A DNA stretch of 64,000 nucleotides from Elmis aenea (Eukaryota; Arthropoda; Insecta; Coleoptera; Elmidae), in NCBI GenBank assembly GCA_947652605.1, contig CANTFG010000141.1, forward strand, positions 1-64,000, read 5' to 3'. Positions 1 to 14,488 of this stretch are shown here, in pieces. Made by a program: the position numbers and the translations under genes. The notes below the pieces were generated by a model. The model saw nothing but the letters and a program-made list of their open reading frames with translations, was not told the origin of the DNA and ran no database searches. Within the stretch, counting starts at the first letter, position 1. Each line of letters begins with the position of its first letter.

Positions 1-1740
1 AATGAGCTGGTTTTAATTTTTAATAATTTCCTAAAAATACCGTGCTTTAGTTAATACATATGTTCCTTGAGCGACTATTTCTAAACGATTTTAATTATTG
101 ATTTGTATATCACAGGAACAGTTTATCCATCGCCTCTTTACATGAATACAATTGTTTTGCATATGTCTTTCAATGAGCTGGTTTTAATTTTTAATAATTT
201 CCTAAAAATACCGTGCTTTAGTTAATACATATGTTCCTTGAGCGACTATTTCTAAACAATTTTAATTATTGATTTGTATATCACAGAAACAGTTTATCCA
301 TCGCCTCTTTACATGAATACAATTGTTTTGCATATGTCTTTCAATGAGCTGGCATTAATTTTTAATAATTTCCTAAAAATACCGTGCTTTAGTTAATACA
401 TATGTTCCTTGTACGACTATTTCGAAACAATTTCAATTATTGATTTGTATATTACAGGAACAGTTTATCCATCGCCTCTTTACATGAATACAATTGTTTT
501 GCATATGTCTTTCAATGAGCTGGTTTTAATTTTTAATAATTTCCTAAAAATACCGTGCTTTAGTTAATACATATGTTCCTTGAGCGACTATTTCTAAACA
601 ATTTTAATTATTGATTTGTATATCACAGGAACAGTTTATCCATCGCCTCTTTACAGGAATACAATTTTTTTGCATATGTCTTTCAATGAGCTGGTTTTAA
701 TTTTTAATAATTTCCTAAAAATACCGTGCATTAGTTAATACATATGTTCCTTGAGCGACTCTTTCTAAACAATTTCAATTATTGATTTGTATATCACAGG
801 AACAGTTTATCCATCGCCTCTTTACAGGAATACAATTGTTTTGCATATGTCTTTCAATGAGCTGGTTTTAATTTTTAATAATTTCCTAAAAATACCGTGC
901 TTTAGTTAATACATATGTTCCTTGAGCGATTATTTCTAAACAATTTTAATTATTGATTTGTATATCACAGGAACAGTTTATCCATCGCCTCTTTACAGGA
1001 ATACAATTGTTTTGCATATGTCTTTCAATGAGCTGGTTTTAATTTTTAATAATTTCCTAAAAATACCGTGCATTAGTTAATACATATGTTCCTTGAGCGA
1101 CTATTTCTGAACAATTTTAATTATTGATTTGTATATCACAGGAACAGTTTATCCATCGCCTCTTTACATGAATACAATTGTTTTGCATATGTCTTTCAAT
1201 GAGCTGGTTTTAATTTTTAATAATTTCCTTAAAATACCGTGCTTTAGTTAATACATATGTTCCTTGTGCGACTATTTCGAAACAATTTCAATTATTGATT
1301 TCTATATGACAGGAACAGTTTATCCATCGCCTCTTTACATGAATACAATTGTTTTGCATATGTCTTTCAATGAGCTGGTTTTAATTTTTAATAATTTCCT
1401 AAAAATACCGTGCTTTAGTTAATACATATGTTCCTTGAGCGACTATTTCGAAACAATTTTAATTATTGATTTGTTTATCACAGGAACAGTTTATCCATCG
1501 CCTCTTTACATGAATACAATTGTTATGCATATGTCTTTCAATGAGCTGGTTTTAATTTTTAATAATTTCCTAAAAATACCGTGCTTTAGTTAATACATAT
1601 GTTCCTTGAGCGACTATTTCTGAACAATTTTAATTATTGATTTGTATGTCACAGAAACAGTTTATCTATCGCCTCTTTACAGAAATACAATTGTTTTGCA
1701 TATGTCTTTCAATGAGCTGGTTTTAATTTTTAATAATTTC
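1..1740 (+). repeat. Leading satellite segment without a clear HOR
   Basis: About ten monomers precede the first copy of the 25-monomer HOR. They include a GGCATTAA monomer at about 350 with a GTACGAC variant seen only here, followed by a monomer with the all-T variant CAATTTTTTTGC (about 663) and one with GACTCTTTCT (about 757). The same ordered series, with small differences, recurs near 23.28-23.75, 34.04-34.51, 60.54-61.0 and 62.08-62.55 kb, so this is probably the edge of a HOR that continues upstream of the window. No gene or mobile element is visible. Confidence 0.75.
172..342 (+). repeat. Reference satellite monomer and its landmarks
   Basis: Taking AATGAGCTGG as monomer position 1, the unit holds a T/A-rich stretch at 11-37, a CCGTGC block at 40-45, TTAGTTAATA at 47-56, CATATG at 57-62, a variable part at about 70-116, ATCGCC at 129-134, the 8-bp palindrome ACAATTGT at about 148-155, and a second CATATG at 160-165. 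The hexamers TGTTCC (61-66) and GGAACA (115-120) are mutually inverted. Three CpGs are usual, at 41, 72 and 131. The main variable positions are 11-12 (TT, TA or CA), 46 (T or A), 70 (A or T), 82-83 (TA, GA or TG), 92 (T or C), 111 (C or G), 116 (G or A), 143-144 (TG, GG or TA) and 149 (C or A). Confidence 0.93.
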
Positions 1741-4700
1741 CTAAAAATACCGTGCTTTAGTTAATACATATGTTCCTTGAGCGACTATTTCTGAACAATT
1801 TTAATTATTGATTTGTATATCACAGAAACAGTTTATCCATCGCCTCTTTACAGGAATACAATTGTTTTGCATATGTCTTTCAATGAGCTGGTTTTAATTT
1901 TTAAAAATTTCCTAAAAATACCGTGCTTTAGTTAATACATATGTTTCTTGAGCGACTATTTCTGAACAATTTTAATTATTGATTTGTATATCACAGAAAC
2001 AGTTTATCCATCGCCTTTTTACAGGAATACAATTGTTTTGCATATGTCTTTCAATGAGCTGGTTTTAATTTTTAATAATTTCCTAAAAATACCGTGCTTT
2101 AGTTAATACATATGTTCCTTGTGCGACTATTTCTGAACAATTTTAATTATTGATTTGTATATCACAGAAACAGTTTATCCATCGCCTCTTTACATGAATA
2201 CAATTGTTTTGCATATGTCTTTCAAAGAGCTGGTTTTAATTTTTACTAATTTCCTAAAAATACCGTGCTTTAGTTAATACATATGTTCCTTGTGCGACTA
2301 TTTCGAAACAATTTCAATTATTGATTTGTATATGACAGGAACAGTTTATCCATCGCCTTTTTACATGAATAAAATTGTTTTGCATATGTCTTTCAATGAG
2401 CTGGTTTTAATTTTTAATAATTTCCTAAAAATACCGTGCTTTAGTTAATACATATGTTCCTTGTGCGACTATTTCGAAACAATTTCAATTATTGATTTGT
2501 ATATGACAGGAACAGTTTATCCATCGCTTCTTTACATGAATACAATTGTTTTGCATATGTCTTTCAATGAGCTGGTTTTATTTTTTAATAATTTCCTAAA
2601 AATACCGTGCTTTAGTTAATACATATGTTCCTTGAGCGACTATTTCTAAACAATTTTAATTATTGATTTGTATATCACAGAAACAGTTTATCCATCGCCT
2701 CTTTACATGAATACAATTGTTTTGCATATGTCTTTCAATGAGCTGGTATTAATTTTTAATAATTTCCTAAAAATACCGTGCTTTAGTTAATACATATGTT
2801 CCTTGTGCGACTATTTCGAAACAATTTCAATTATTGATTTGTATATCACAGGAACAGTTTATCCATCGCCTCTTTACATGAATACAATTGTTTTGCATAT
2901 GTCTTTCAATGAGCTGGTTTTAATTTTTAATAATTTCCTAAAAATACCGTGCTTTAGTTAATACATATGTTCCTTGAGCGACTATTTCTAAACAATTTTA
3001 ATTATTGATTTGTATATCACAGGAACAGTTTATCCATCGCCTCTTTACAGGAATACAATTGTTTTGCATATGTCTTTCAATGAGCTGGTTTTAATTTTTA
3101 ATAATTTCCTAAAAATACCGTGCATTAGTTAATACATATGTTCCTTGAGCGACTATTTCTGAACAATTTTAATTATTGATTTGTATATCACAGGAACAGT
3201 TTATCCATCGCCTCTTTACATGAATACAATTGTTTTGCATATGTCTTTCAATGAGCTGATTTTAATTTTTAATAATTTCCTAAAAATACCGTGCTTTAGT
3301 TAATACATATGTTCCTTGAGCGACTATTTCTAAACGATTTTAATTATTGATTTGTATATCACAGGAACAGTTTATCCATCGCCTCTTTACATGAATACAA
3401 TTGTTTTGCATATGTCTTTCAATGAGCTGGTTTTAATTTTTAATAATTTCCTAAAAATACCGTGCTTTAGTTAATACATATGTTCCTTGTGCGACTATTT
3501 CGAAACAATTTCAATTATTGATTTGTATATGACAGGAACAGTTTATCCATCGCTTCTTTACATGAATACAATTGTTTTGCATATGTCTTTCAATGAGCTG
3601 GTTTTATTTTTTAATAATTTCCTAAAAATACCGTGCTTTAGTTAATACATATGTTCCTTGAGCGACTATTTCTAAACAATTTTAATTATTGATTTGTATA
3701 TCACAGAAACAGTTTATCCATCGCCTCTTTACATAAATACAATTGTTTTGCATATGTGTTTCAATGAGCTGGTATTAATTTTTAATAATTTCCTAAAAAT
3801 ACCGTGCTTTAGTTAATACATATGTTCCTTGTGCGACTATTTCGAAACAATTTCAATTATTGATTTGTATATCACAGGAACAGTTTATCTATCGCCTCTT
3901 TACATGAATACAATTGTTTTGCATATGTCTTTCAATGAGCTGGTTTTAATTTTTAATAATTTCCTAAAAATACCGTGCTTTAGTTAATACATATGTTCCT
4001 TGAGCGACTATTTCTAAACAATTTTAATTATTGATTTGTATATCACAGGAACAGTTTATCCATCGCCTCTTTACAGGAATACAATTGTTTTGCATATGTC
4101 TTTCAATGAGCTGGTTTTAATTTTTAATAATTTCCTAAAAATACCGTGCATTAGTTAATACATATGTTCCTTGAGCGACTATTTCTGAACAATTTTAATT
4201 ATTGATTTGTATATCATAGGAACAGTTTATCCATCGCCTCTTTACATGAATACAATTGTTTTGCATATGTCTTTCAATGAGCTGGTTTTAATTTTTAATA
4301 ATTTCCTAAAAATACCGTGCTTTAGTTAATACATATGTTCCTTGAGCGACTATTTCTAAACAATTTTAATTATTGATTTGTATATCACAGGAACAGTTTA
4401 TCCATCGCCTCTTTACATGAATACAATTGTTTTGCATATGTCTTTCAATGAGCTGGTTTTAATTTTTAATAATTTCCTAAAAATACCGTGCTTTAGTTAA
4501 TACATATGTTCCTTGAGCGACTATTTCTAAACAATTTTAATTATTGATTTGTATATCACAGGAACAGTTTATCCATCGCCTCTTTACATGAATACAATTG
4601 TTTTGCATATGTCTTTCAATAAGCTGGCATTAATTTTTAATAATTTCCTAAAAATACCGTGCTTTAGTTAATACATATGTTCCTTGTGCTAATATTTCGA

Positions 4701-5360
4701 AACAATTTCAATTATTGATTTGTATATGACAGGAACAGTTTACCCATCGCCTCTTTACATGAATACAATTGTTTTGCATATGTCTTTTAATGAGCTGGTT
4801 TTAATTTTTAATAATTTTCTAAAAATACCGTGCTTTAGTTAATACATATGTTCCTTGAGCGACTATTTTTAAACAATTTTAATTATTGATTTGTATATCA
4901 CAGGAACAGTTTATCCATCGCCTCTTTACAGGAATACAATTGTTTTGCATATGTCTTTCAATGAGCTGGTTTTAATTTTTAATAATTTCCTAAAAATACC
5001 GTGCTTTAGTTAATACATATGTTCCTTGAGCGACTATTTCTAAACAATTTTAATTATTGATTTGTATATCACAGGAACAGTTTATCCATCGCCTCTTTAC
5101 ATGAATACAATTGTTTTGCATATGTCTTTCAATGAGCTGGTTTTAATTTTTAATAATTTCCTAAAAATACCGTGCTTTAGTTAATACATATGTTCCTTGA
5201 GCGACTATTTCTAAACAATTCTAATTATTGATTTGTATATCACAGGAACAGTTTATCCATCGCCTCTTTACATGAATACAATTGTTTTGCATATGTCTTT
5301 CAATAAGCTGGCATTAATTTTTAATAATTTCCTAAAAATACCGTGCTTTAGTTAATACAT

Positions 5361-5363
5361 AAT
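5361..5363 (+). other. AAT insertion in HOR-A copy 1
   Basis: TACATAATATG replaces TACATATG, shifting later monomers by +3. It is shared with 9639-9641, which shows common descent of the two HOR copies. The expected position in copy 3 (about 13917) lacks it. Confidence 0.93.
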
Positions 5364-8300
5364 ATGTTCCTTGTGCGACTATTTCGAAACAATTTCAATT
5401 ATTGATTTGTATATGACAGGAACAGTTTATCCATCGCCTCTTTACAGGAATACAATTTTTTTGCATATGTCTTTCAATGAGCTGGTTTTAATTTTTAATA
5501 ATTTCCTAAAAATACCATGCATTAGTTAATACATATGTTCCTTGAGCGACTATTTCTGAACAATTTTAATTATTGATTTGTATATCACAGGAACAGTTTA
5601 TCCATCGCCTCTTTACATGAATACAATGGTTTTGCATATGTCTTTCAATGAGCTGGTTTTAATTTTTAATAATTTCCTAAAAATACCGTGCTTTAGTTAA
5701 TACATATGTTCCTTGAGCGACTATTTCTAAACAATTTTAATTATTGATTTGTATATCACAGGAACAGTTTATCCATCGCCTCTTTACAGGAATACAATTG
5801 TTTTGCATATGTCTTTCAATGAGCTGGTTTTAATTTTTAATAATTTCCTAAAAATACCGTGCTTTAGTTAATACATATGTTCCTTGAGCGACTATTTCTA
5901 AACAATTTTAATTATTGATTTGTATATCACAGGAACAGTTTATCCATCGCCTCTTTACAGGAATACAATTGTTTTGCATATGTCTTTCAATGAGCTGGTT
6001 TTAATTTTTAATAATTTCCTAAAAATACCGTGCTTTAGTTAATACATATGTTCCTTGAGCGACTATTTCTGAACAATTTTAATTATTGATTTGTATATCA
6101 CCGAAACAGTTTATCCATCGCCTCTTTACAGGAATACAATTGTTTTGCATATGTCTTTCAATGAGCTGGTTTTAATTTTTAAAAATTTCCTAAAAATACC
6201 TTGCTTTAGTTAATACATATGTTTCTTGAGCGACTATTTCTGAACAATTTTAATTATTGATTTGTATATCACAGAAACAGTTTATCCATCGCCTTTTTAC
6301 AGGAATACAATTGTTTTGCATATGTCTTTCAATGAGCTGGTTTTAATTTTTAATAATTTCCTAAAAATACCGTGCTTTAGTTAATACATATGTTCCTTGA
6401 GCGACTATTTCTGAACAATTTTAATTATTGATTTGTATATCACAGGAACAGTTTATCCATCGCCTCTTTACATGAATACAATTGTTTTGCATATGTCTTT
6501 CAAAGAGCTGGTTTTAATTTTTACTAATTTCCTAAAAATACCGTGCTTTAGTTAATACATATGTTCCTTGTGCGACTATTTCGAAACAATTTCAATTATT
6601 GATTTGTATATGACAGGAACAGTTTATCCATCGCCTTTTTACATGAATAAAATTGTTTTGCATATGTCTTTCAATGAGCTGGTTTTAATTTTTAATAATT
6701 TCCTAAAAATACCGTGCTTTAGTTAATACATATGTTCCTTGTGCGACTATTTCTAAACAATTTCAATTATTGATTTGTATATGACAGGAACAGTTTATCC
6801 ATCGCTTCTTTACATGAATACAATTGTTTTGCATATGTCTTTCAATGAGCTGGTTTTATTTTTTAATAATTTCCTAAAAATACCGTGCTTTAGTTAATAC
6901 ATATGTTCCTTGAGCGACTATTTCTAAACAATTTTAATTATTGATTTGTATATCACAGGAACAGTTTATCCATCGCCTCTTTACATGAATACAATTGTTT
7001 TGCATATGTCTTTCAATGAGCTGGTATTAATTTTTAATAATTTCCTAAAAATACCGTGCGTTAGTTAATACATATGTTCCTTGTGCGACTATTTCGAAAC
7101 AATTTCAATTATTGATTTGTATATCACAGGAACAGTTTATCCATCGCCTCTTTACATGAATACAATTGTTTTGCATATGTCTTTCAATGAGCTGGTTTTA
7201 ATTTTTAATAATTTCCTAAAAATACCGTGCTTTAGTTAATACATATGTTCCTTGAGCGACTATTTCTAAACAATTTTAATTATTGATTTGTATATCACAG
7301 GAACAGTTTATCCATCGCCTCTTTACAGGAATACAATTGTTTTGCATATGTCTTTCAATGAGCTGGTTTTAATTTTTAATAATTTCCTAAAAATACCGTG
7401 CATTAGTTAATACATATGTTCCTTGAGCGACTATTTCTGAACAATTTTAATTATTGATTTGTATATCACAGGAACAGTTTATCCATCGCCTCTTTACATG
7501 AATACAATTGTTTTGCATATGTCTTTCAATGAGCTGATTTTAATTTTTAATAATTTCCTAAAAATACCGTGCTTTAGTTAATACATATGTTCCTTGAGCG
7601 ACTATTTCTAAACGATTTTAATTATTGATTTGTATATCACAGGAACAGTTTATCCATCGCCTCTTTACATGAATACAATTGTTTTGCATATGTCTTTCAA
7701 TGAGCTGGTTTTAATTTTTAATAATTTCCTAAAAATACCGTGCTTTAGTTAATACATATGTTCCTTGTGCGACTATTTTGAAACAATTTCAATTATTGAT
7801 TTGTATATGACAGGAACAGTTTATCCATCGCTTCTTTACATGAATACAATTGTTTTGCATATGTCTTTCAATGAGCTGGTTTTATTTTTTAATAATTTCC
7901 TAAAAATACCGTGCTTTAGTTAATACATATGTTCCTTGAGCGACTATTTCTAAACAATTTTAATTATTGATTTGTATATCACAGAAACAGTTTATCCATC
8001 GCCTCTTTACATAAATACAATTGTTTTGCATATGTCTTTCAATGAGCTGGTATTAATTTTTAATAATTTCCTAAAAATACCGTGCTTTAGTTAATACATA
8101 TGTTCCTTGTGCGACTATTTCGAAACAATTTCAATTATTGATTTGTATATCACAGGAACAGTTTATCTATCGCCTCTTTACATGAATACAATTGTTTTGC
8201 ATATGTCTTTCAATGAGCTGGTTTTAATTTTTAATAATTTCCTAAAAATACCGTGCTTTAGTTAATACATATGTTCCTTGAGCGACTATTTCTAAACAAT

Positions 8301-9638
8301 TTTAATTATTGATTTGTATATCACAGGAACAGTTTATCCATCGCCTCTTTACAGGAATACAATTGTTTTGCATATGTCTTTCAATGAGCTGGTTTTAATT
8401 TTTAATAATTTCCTAAAAATACCGTGCTTTAGTTAATACATATGTTCCTTGAGCGACTATTTCTAAACAATTTTAATTATTGATTTGTATATCACAGGAA
8501 CAGTTTATCCATCGCCTCTTTACATGAATACAATTGTTTTGCATATGTCTTTCAATGAGCTGGTTTTAATTTTTAATAATTTCCTAAAAATACCGTGCTT
8601 TAGTTAATACATATGTTCCTTGAGCGACTATTTCTAAACAATTTTAATTATTGATTTGTATATCACAGGAACAGTTTATCCATCGCCTCTTTACATGAAT
8701 ACAATTGTTTTGCATATGTCTTTCAATGAGCTGGTTTTAATTTTTAATAATTTCCTAAAAATACCGTGCTTTAGTTAATACATATGTTCCTTGAGCGACT
8801 ATTTCTAAACAATTTTAATTATTGATTTGTATATCACAGGAACAGTTTATCCATCGCCTCTTTACATGAATACAATTGTTTTGCATATGTCTTTCAATAA
8901 GCTGGCATTAATTTTTAATAATTTCCTAAAAATACCGTGCTTTAGTTAATACATATGTTCCTTGTGCGACTATTTCGAAACAATTTCAATTATTGATTTG
9001 TATATGACAATAACAGTTTATTCATCGCCTCTTTACATGAATACAATTGTTTTGCATATGTCTTTCAATGAGCTGGTTTTAATTTTTAATAATTTCCTAA
9101 AAATACCGTGCTTTAGTTAATACATATGTTCCTTGAGCGACTATTTCTAAACAATTTTAATTATTGATTTGTATATCACAGGAACAGTTTATCCATCGCC
9201 TCTTTACATGAATACAATTGTTTTGCATATGTCTTTCAATAAGCTGGCATTAATTTTTAATAATTTCCTAAAAATACCGTGCTTTAGTTAATACATATGT
9301 TCCTTGTGCGACTATTTCGAAACAATTTCAATTATTGATTTGTATATGACAGGAACAGTTTATCCATCGCCTCTTTACAGGAATACAATTGTTTTGCATA
9401 TGTCTTTCAATGAGCTGGTTTTAATTTTTAATAATTTCCTAAAAATACCATGCATTAGTTAAATCATATGTTCCTTGAGCGACTATTTCTGAACAATTTT
9501 AATTATTGATTTGTATATCACAGGAACAGTTTATCCATCGCCTCTTTACATGAATACAATTGTTTTGCATATGTCTTTCAATAAGCTGGCATTAATTTTT
9601 AATAATTTCCTAAAAATACCGTGCTTTAGTTAATACAT

Positions 9639-9641
9639 AAT
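9639..9641 (+). other. AAT insertion in HOR-A copy 2
   Basis: Same TACATAATATG variant, 4278 bp after the first. Confidence 0.93.
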
Positions 9642-12600
9642 ATGTTCCTTGTGCGACTATTTCGAAACAATTTCAATTATTGATTTGTATATGACAGGAA
9701 CAGTTTATCCATCGCCTCTTTACAGGAATACAATTTTTTTGCATATGTCTTTCAATGAGCTGGTTTTAATTTTTAATAATTTCCTAAAAATACCATGCAT
9801 TAGTTAATACATATGTTCCTTGAGCGACTATTTCTGAACAATTTTAATTATTGATTTGTATATCACAGGAACAGTTTATCCATCGCCTCTTTACATGAAT
9901 ACAATGGTTTTGCATATGTCTTTCAATGAGCTGGTTTTAATTTTTAATAATTTCCTAAAAATACCGTGCTTTAGTTAATACATATGTTCCTTGAGCGACT
10001 ATTTCTAAACAATTTTAATTATTGATTTGTATATCACAGGAACAGTTTATCCATCGCCTCTTTACAGGAATACAATTGTTTTGCATATGTCTTTCAATGA
10101 GCTGGTTTTAATTTTTAATAATTTCCTAAAAATACCGTGCTTTAGTTAATACATATGTTCCTTGAGCGACTATTTCTAAACAATTTTAATTATTGATTTG
10201 TATATCACAGGAACAGTTTATCCATCGCCTCTTTACAGGAATACAATTGTTTTGCATATGTCTTTCAATGAGCTGGTTTTAATTTTTAATAATTTCCTAA
10301 AAATACCGTGCTTTAGTTAATACATATGTTCCTTGAGCGACTATTTCTGAACAATTTTAATTATTGATTTGTATATCACAGAAACAGTTTATCCATCGCC
10401 TCTTTACAGGAATACAATTGTTTTGCATATGTCTTTCAATGAGCTGGTTTTAATTTTTAAAAATTTCCTAAAAATACCGTGCTTTAGTTAATACATATGT
10501 TTCTTGAGCGACTATTTCTGAACAATTTTAATTATTGATTTGTATATCACAGAAACAGTTTATCCATCGCCTTTTTACAGGAATACAATTGTTTTGCATA
10601 TGTCTTTCAATGAGCTGGTTTTAATTTTTAATAATTTCCTAAAAATACCGTGCTTTAGTTAATACATATGTTCCTTGAGCGACTATTTCTGAACAATTTT
10701 AATTATTGATTTGTATATCACAGGAACAGTTTATCCATCGCCTCTTTACATGAATACAATTGTTTTGCATATGTCTTTCAAAGAGCTGGTTTTAATTTTT
10801 ACTAATTTCCTAAAAATACCGTGCTTTAGTTAATACATATGTTCCTTGTGCGACTATTTCGAAACAATTTCAATTATTGATTTGTATATGACAGGAACAG
10901 TTTATCCATCGCCTTTTTACATGAATAAAATTGTTTTGCATATGTCTTTCAATGAGCTGGTTTTAATTTTTAATAATTTCCTAAAAATACCGTGCTTTAG
11001 TTAATACATATGTTCCTTGTGCGACTATTTCGAAACAATTTCAATTATTGATTTGTATATGACAGGAACAGTTTATCCATCGCTTCTTTACATGAATACA
11101 ATTGTTTTGCATATGTCTTTCAATGAGCTGGTTTTATTTTTTAATAATTTCCTAAAAATACCGTGCTTTAGTTAATACATATGTTCCTTGAGCGACTATT
11201 TCTAAACAATTTTAATTATTGATTTGTATATCACAGAAACAGTTTATCCATCGCCTCTTTACATGAATACAATTGTTTTGCATATGTCTTTCAATGAGCT
11301 GGTATTAATTTTTAATAATTTCCTAAAAATACCGTGCGTTAGTTAATACATATGTTCCTTGTGCGACTATTTCGAAACAATTTCAATTATTGATTTGTAT
11401 ATCACAGGAACAGTTTATCCATCGCCTCTTTACATGAATACAATTGTTTTGCATATGTCTTTCAATGAGCTGGTTTTAATTTTTAATAATTTCCTAAAAA
11501 TACCGTGCTTTAGTTAATACATATGTTCCTTGAGCGACTATTTCTAAACAATTTTAATTATTGATTTGTATATCACAGGAACAGTTTATCCATCGCCTCT
11601 TTACAGGAATACAATTGTTTTGCATATGTCTTTCAATGAGCTGGTTTTAATTTTTAATAATTTCCTAAAAATACCGTGCATTAGTTAATACATATGTTCC
11701 TTGAGCGACTATTTCTGAACAATTTTAATTATTGATTTGTATATCACAGGAACAGTTTATCCATCGCCTCTTTACATGAATACAATTGTTTTGCATATGT
11801 CTTTCAATGAGCTGATTTTAATTTTTAATAATTTCCTAAAAATACCGTGCTTTAGTTAATACATATGTTCCTTGAGCGACTATTTCTAAACGATTTTAAT
11901 TATTGATTTGTATATCACAGGAACAGTTTATCCATCGCCTCTTTACATGAATACAATTGTTTTGCATATGTCTTTCAATGAGCTGGTTTTAATTTTTAAT
12001 AATTTCCTAAAAATACCGTGCTTTAGTTAATACATATGTTCCTTGTGCGACTATTTTGAAACAATTTCAATTATTGATTTGTATATGACAGGAACAGTTT
12101 ATCCATCGCTTCTTTACATGAATACAATTGTTTTGCATATGTCTTTCAATGAGCTGGTTTTATTTTTTAATAATTTCCTAAAAATACCGTGCTTTAGTTA
12201 ATACATATGTTCCTTGAGCGACTATTTCTAAACAATTTTAATTATTGATTTGTATATCACAGAAACAGTTTATCCATCGCCTCTTTACATAAATACAATT
12301 GTTTTGCATATGTCTTTCAATGAGCTGGTATTAATTTTTAATAATTTCCTAAAAATACCGTGCTTTAGTTAATACATATGTTCCTTGTGCGACTATTTCG
12401 AAACAATTTCAATTATTGATTTGTATATCACAGGAACAGTTTATCTATCGCCTCTTTACATGAATACAATTGTTTTGCATATGTCTTTCAATGAGCTGGT
12501 TTTAATTTTTAATAATTTCCTAAAAATACCGTGCTTTAGTTAATACATATGTTCCTTGAGCGACTATTTCTAAACAATTTTAATTATTGATTTGTATATC

Positions 12601-14471
12601 ACAGGAACAGTTTATCCATCGCCTCTTTACAGGAATACAATTGTTTTGCATATGTCTTTCAATGAGCTGGTTTTAATTTTTAATAATTTCCTAAAAATAC
12701 CGTGCTTTAGTTAATACATATGTTCCTTGAGCGACTATTTCTAAACAATTTTAATTATTGATTTGTATATCACAGGAACAGTTTATCCATCGCCTCTTTA
12801 CATGAATACAATTGTTTTGCATATGTCTTTCAATGAGCTGGTTTTAATTTTTAATAATTTCCTAAAAATACCGTGCTTTAGTTAATACATATGTTCCTTG
12901 AGCGACTATTTCTAAACAATTTTAATTATTGATTTGTATATCACAGGAACAGTTTATCCATCGCCTCTTTACATGAATACAATTGTTTTGCATATGTCTT
13001 TCAATGAGCTGGTTTTAATTTTTAATAATTTCCTAAAAATACCGTGCTTTAGTTAATACATATGTTCCTTGAGCGACTATTTCTAAACAATTTTAATTAT
13101 TGATTTGTATATCACAGGAACAGTTTATCCATCGCCTCTTTACATGAATACAATTGTTTTGCATATGTCTTTCAATAAGCTGGCATTAATTTTTAATAAT
13201 TTCCTAAAAATACCGTGCTTTAGTTAATACATATGTTCCTTGTGCGACTATTTCGAAACAATTTCAATTATTGATTTGTATATGACAGGAACAGTTTATC
13301 CATCGCCTCTTTACATGAATACAATTGTTTTGCATATGTCTTTCAATGAGCTGGTTTTAATTTTTAATAATTTCCTAAAAATACCGTGCTTTAGTTAATA
13401 CATATGTTCCTTGAGCGACTATTTCTAAACAATTTTAATTATTGATTTGTATATCACAGGAACAGTTTATCCATCGCCTCTTTACAGGAATACAATTGTT
13501 TTGCATATGTCTTTCAATGAGCTGGTTTTAATTTTTAATAATTTCCTAAAAATACCGTGCTTTAGTTAATACATATGTTCCTTGAGCGACTATTTCTAAA
13601 CAATTTTAATTATTGATTTGTATATCACAGGAACAGTTTATCCATCGCCTCTTTACATGAATACAATTGTTTTGCATATGTCTTTCAATGAGCTGGTTTT
13701 AATTTTTAATAATTTCCTAAAAATACCGTGCTTTAGTTAATACATATGTTCCTTGAGCGACTATTTCTAAACAATTTTAATTATTGATTTGTATATCACA
13801 GGAACAGTTTATCCATCGCCTCTTTACATGAATACAATTGTTTTGCATATGTCTTTCAATAAGCTGGCATTAATTTTTAATAATTTCCTAAAAATACCGT
13901 GCTTTAGTTAATACATATGTTCCTTGTGCGACTATTTCGAAACAATTTCAATTATTGATTTGTATATGACAGGAACAGTTTATCCATCGCCTCTTTACAG
14001 GAATACAATTTTTTTGCATATGTCTTTCAATGAGCTGGTTTTAATTTTTAATAATTTCCTAAAAATACCATGCATTAGTTAAATCATATGTTCCTTGAGC
14101 GACTATTTCTAAACAATTTTAATTATTGATTTGTATATCACAGGAACAGTTTATCCATCGCCTCTTTACAGGAATACAATTGTTTTGCATATATCTTTCA
14201 ATGAGCTGGTTTTAATTTTTAATAATTTCCTAAAAATACCGTGCTTTAGTTAATACATATGTTCCTTGAGCGACTATTTCTAAACAATTTTAATTATTGA
14301 TTTGTATATCACAGGAACAGTTTATCCATCGCCTCTTTACAGGAATACAATTGTTTTGCATATGTCTTTCAATGAGCTGGTTTTAATTTTTAATAATTTC
14401 CTAAAAATACCGTGCATTAGTTAATACATATGTTCTTTGAGCGACTATTTCTGAACAATTTTAATTATTGA

Positions 14472-14488
14472 TTTGTATGTATATCACA
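14472..14488 (+). other. 4-bp insertion (TGTA repeat) in trimer copy 1
   Basis: TTGTATGTATATCAC in place of TTGTATATCAC; a slippage-type duplication of TGTA. Confidence 0.92.

Larger units (their letters stand above)
1741..14090 (+). repeat. HOR-A: 25-monomer higher-order repeat, three copies
   Basis: Diagnostic variants recur at exactly 4278 bp, which is 25 x 171 plus a 3-bp insertion: CAAAGAGCTGG with its GAG at 2227, 6505 and 10783; the AAAAATTTCC variant near 1900, 6180 and 10457; and the AAT insertion at 5361 and 9639. Copies run about 1741-6018, 6019-10296 and 10297-14090. Each contains a nested 6-monomer duplication (1026 bp), shown by GGTTTTATTTTTT at about 2576 and 3602, 6852 and 7878, and 11131 and 12157. 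The third copy gains two monomers near 13.49-13.83 kb: the TTAAATCATATG variant at 9461 recurs at 14081, a lag of 4620 or 27 monomers plus 3. Homology to the preceding copy is lost just after 14.09 kb. Confidence 0.9.

Noticed and set aside
172..342. TGTTCC and GGAACA in each monomer as a structured RNA or hormone-response element
   Set aside because: The arms are about 7 bp and some 50 bases apart, too weak for a stable RNA call, and they do not fit the 3-bp spacing of steroid-response palindromes.
2290..2330. CENP-B-box-like TTCGAAACAATTTC in the GTGCGAC monomer class
   Set aside because: The TTCG half and the central A fit the box, but the CGGG half is absent in every monomer inspected, so the match is no better than partial chance similarity.
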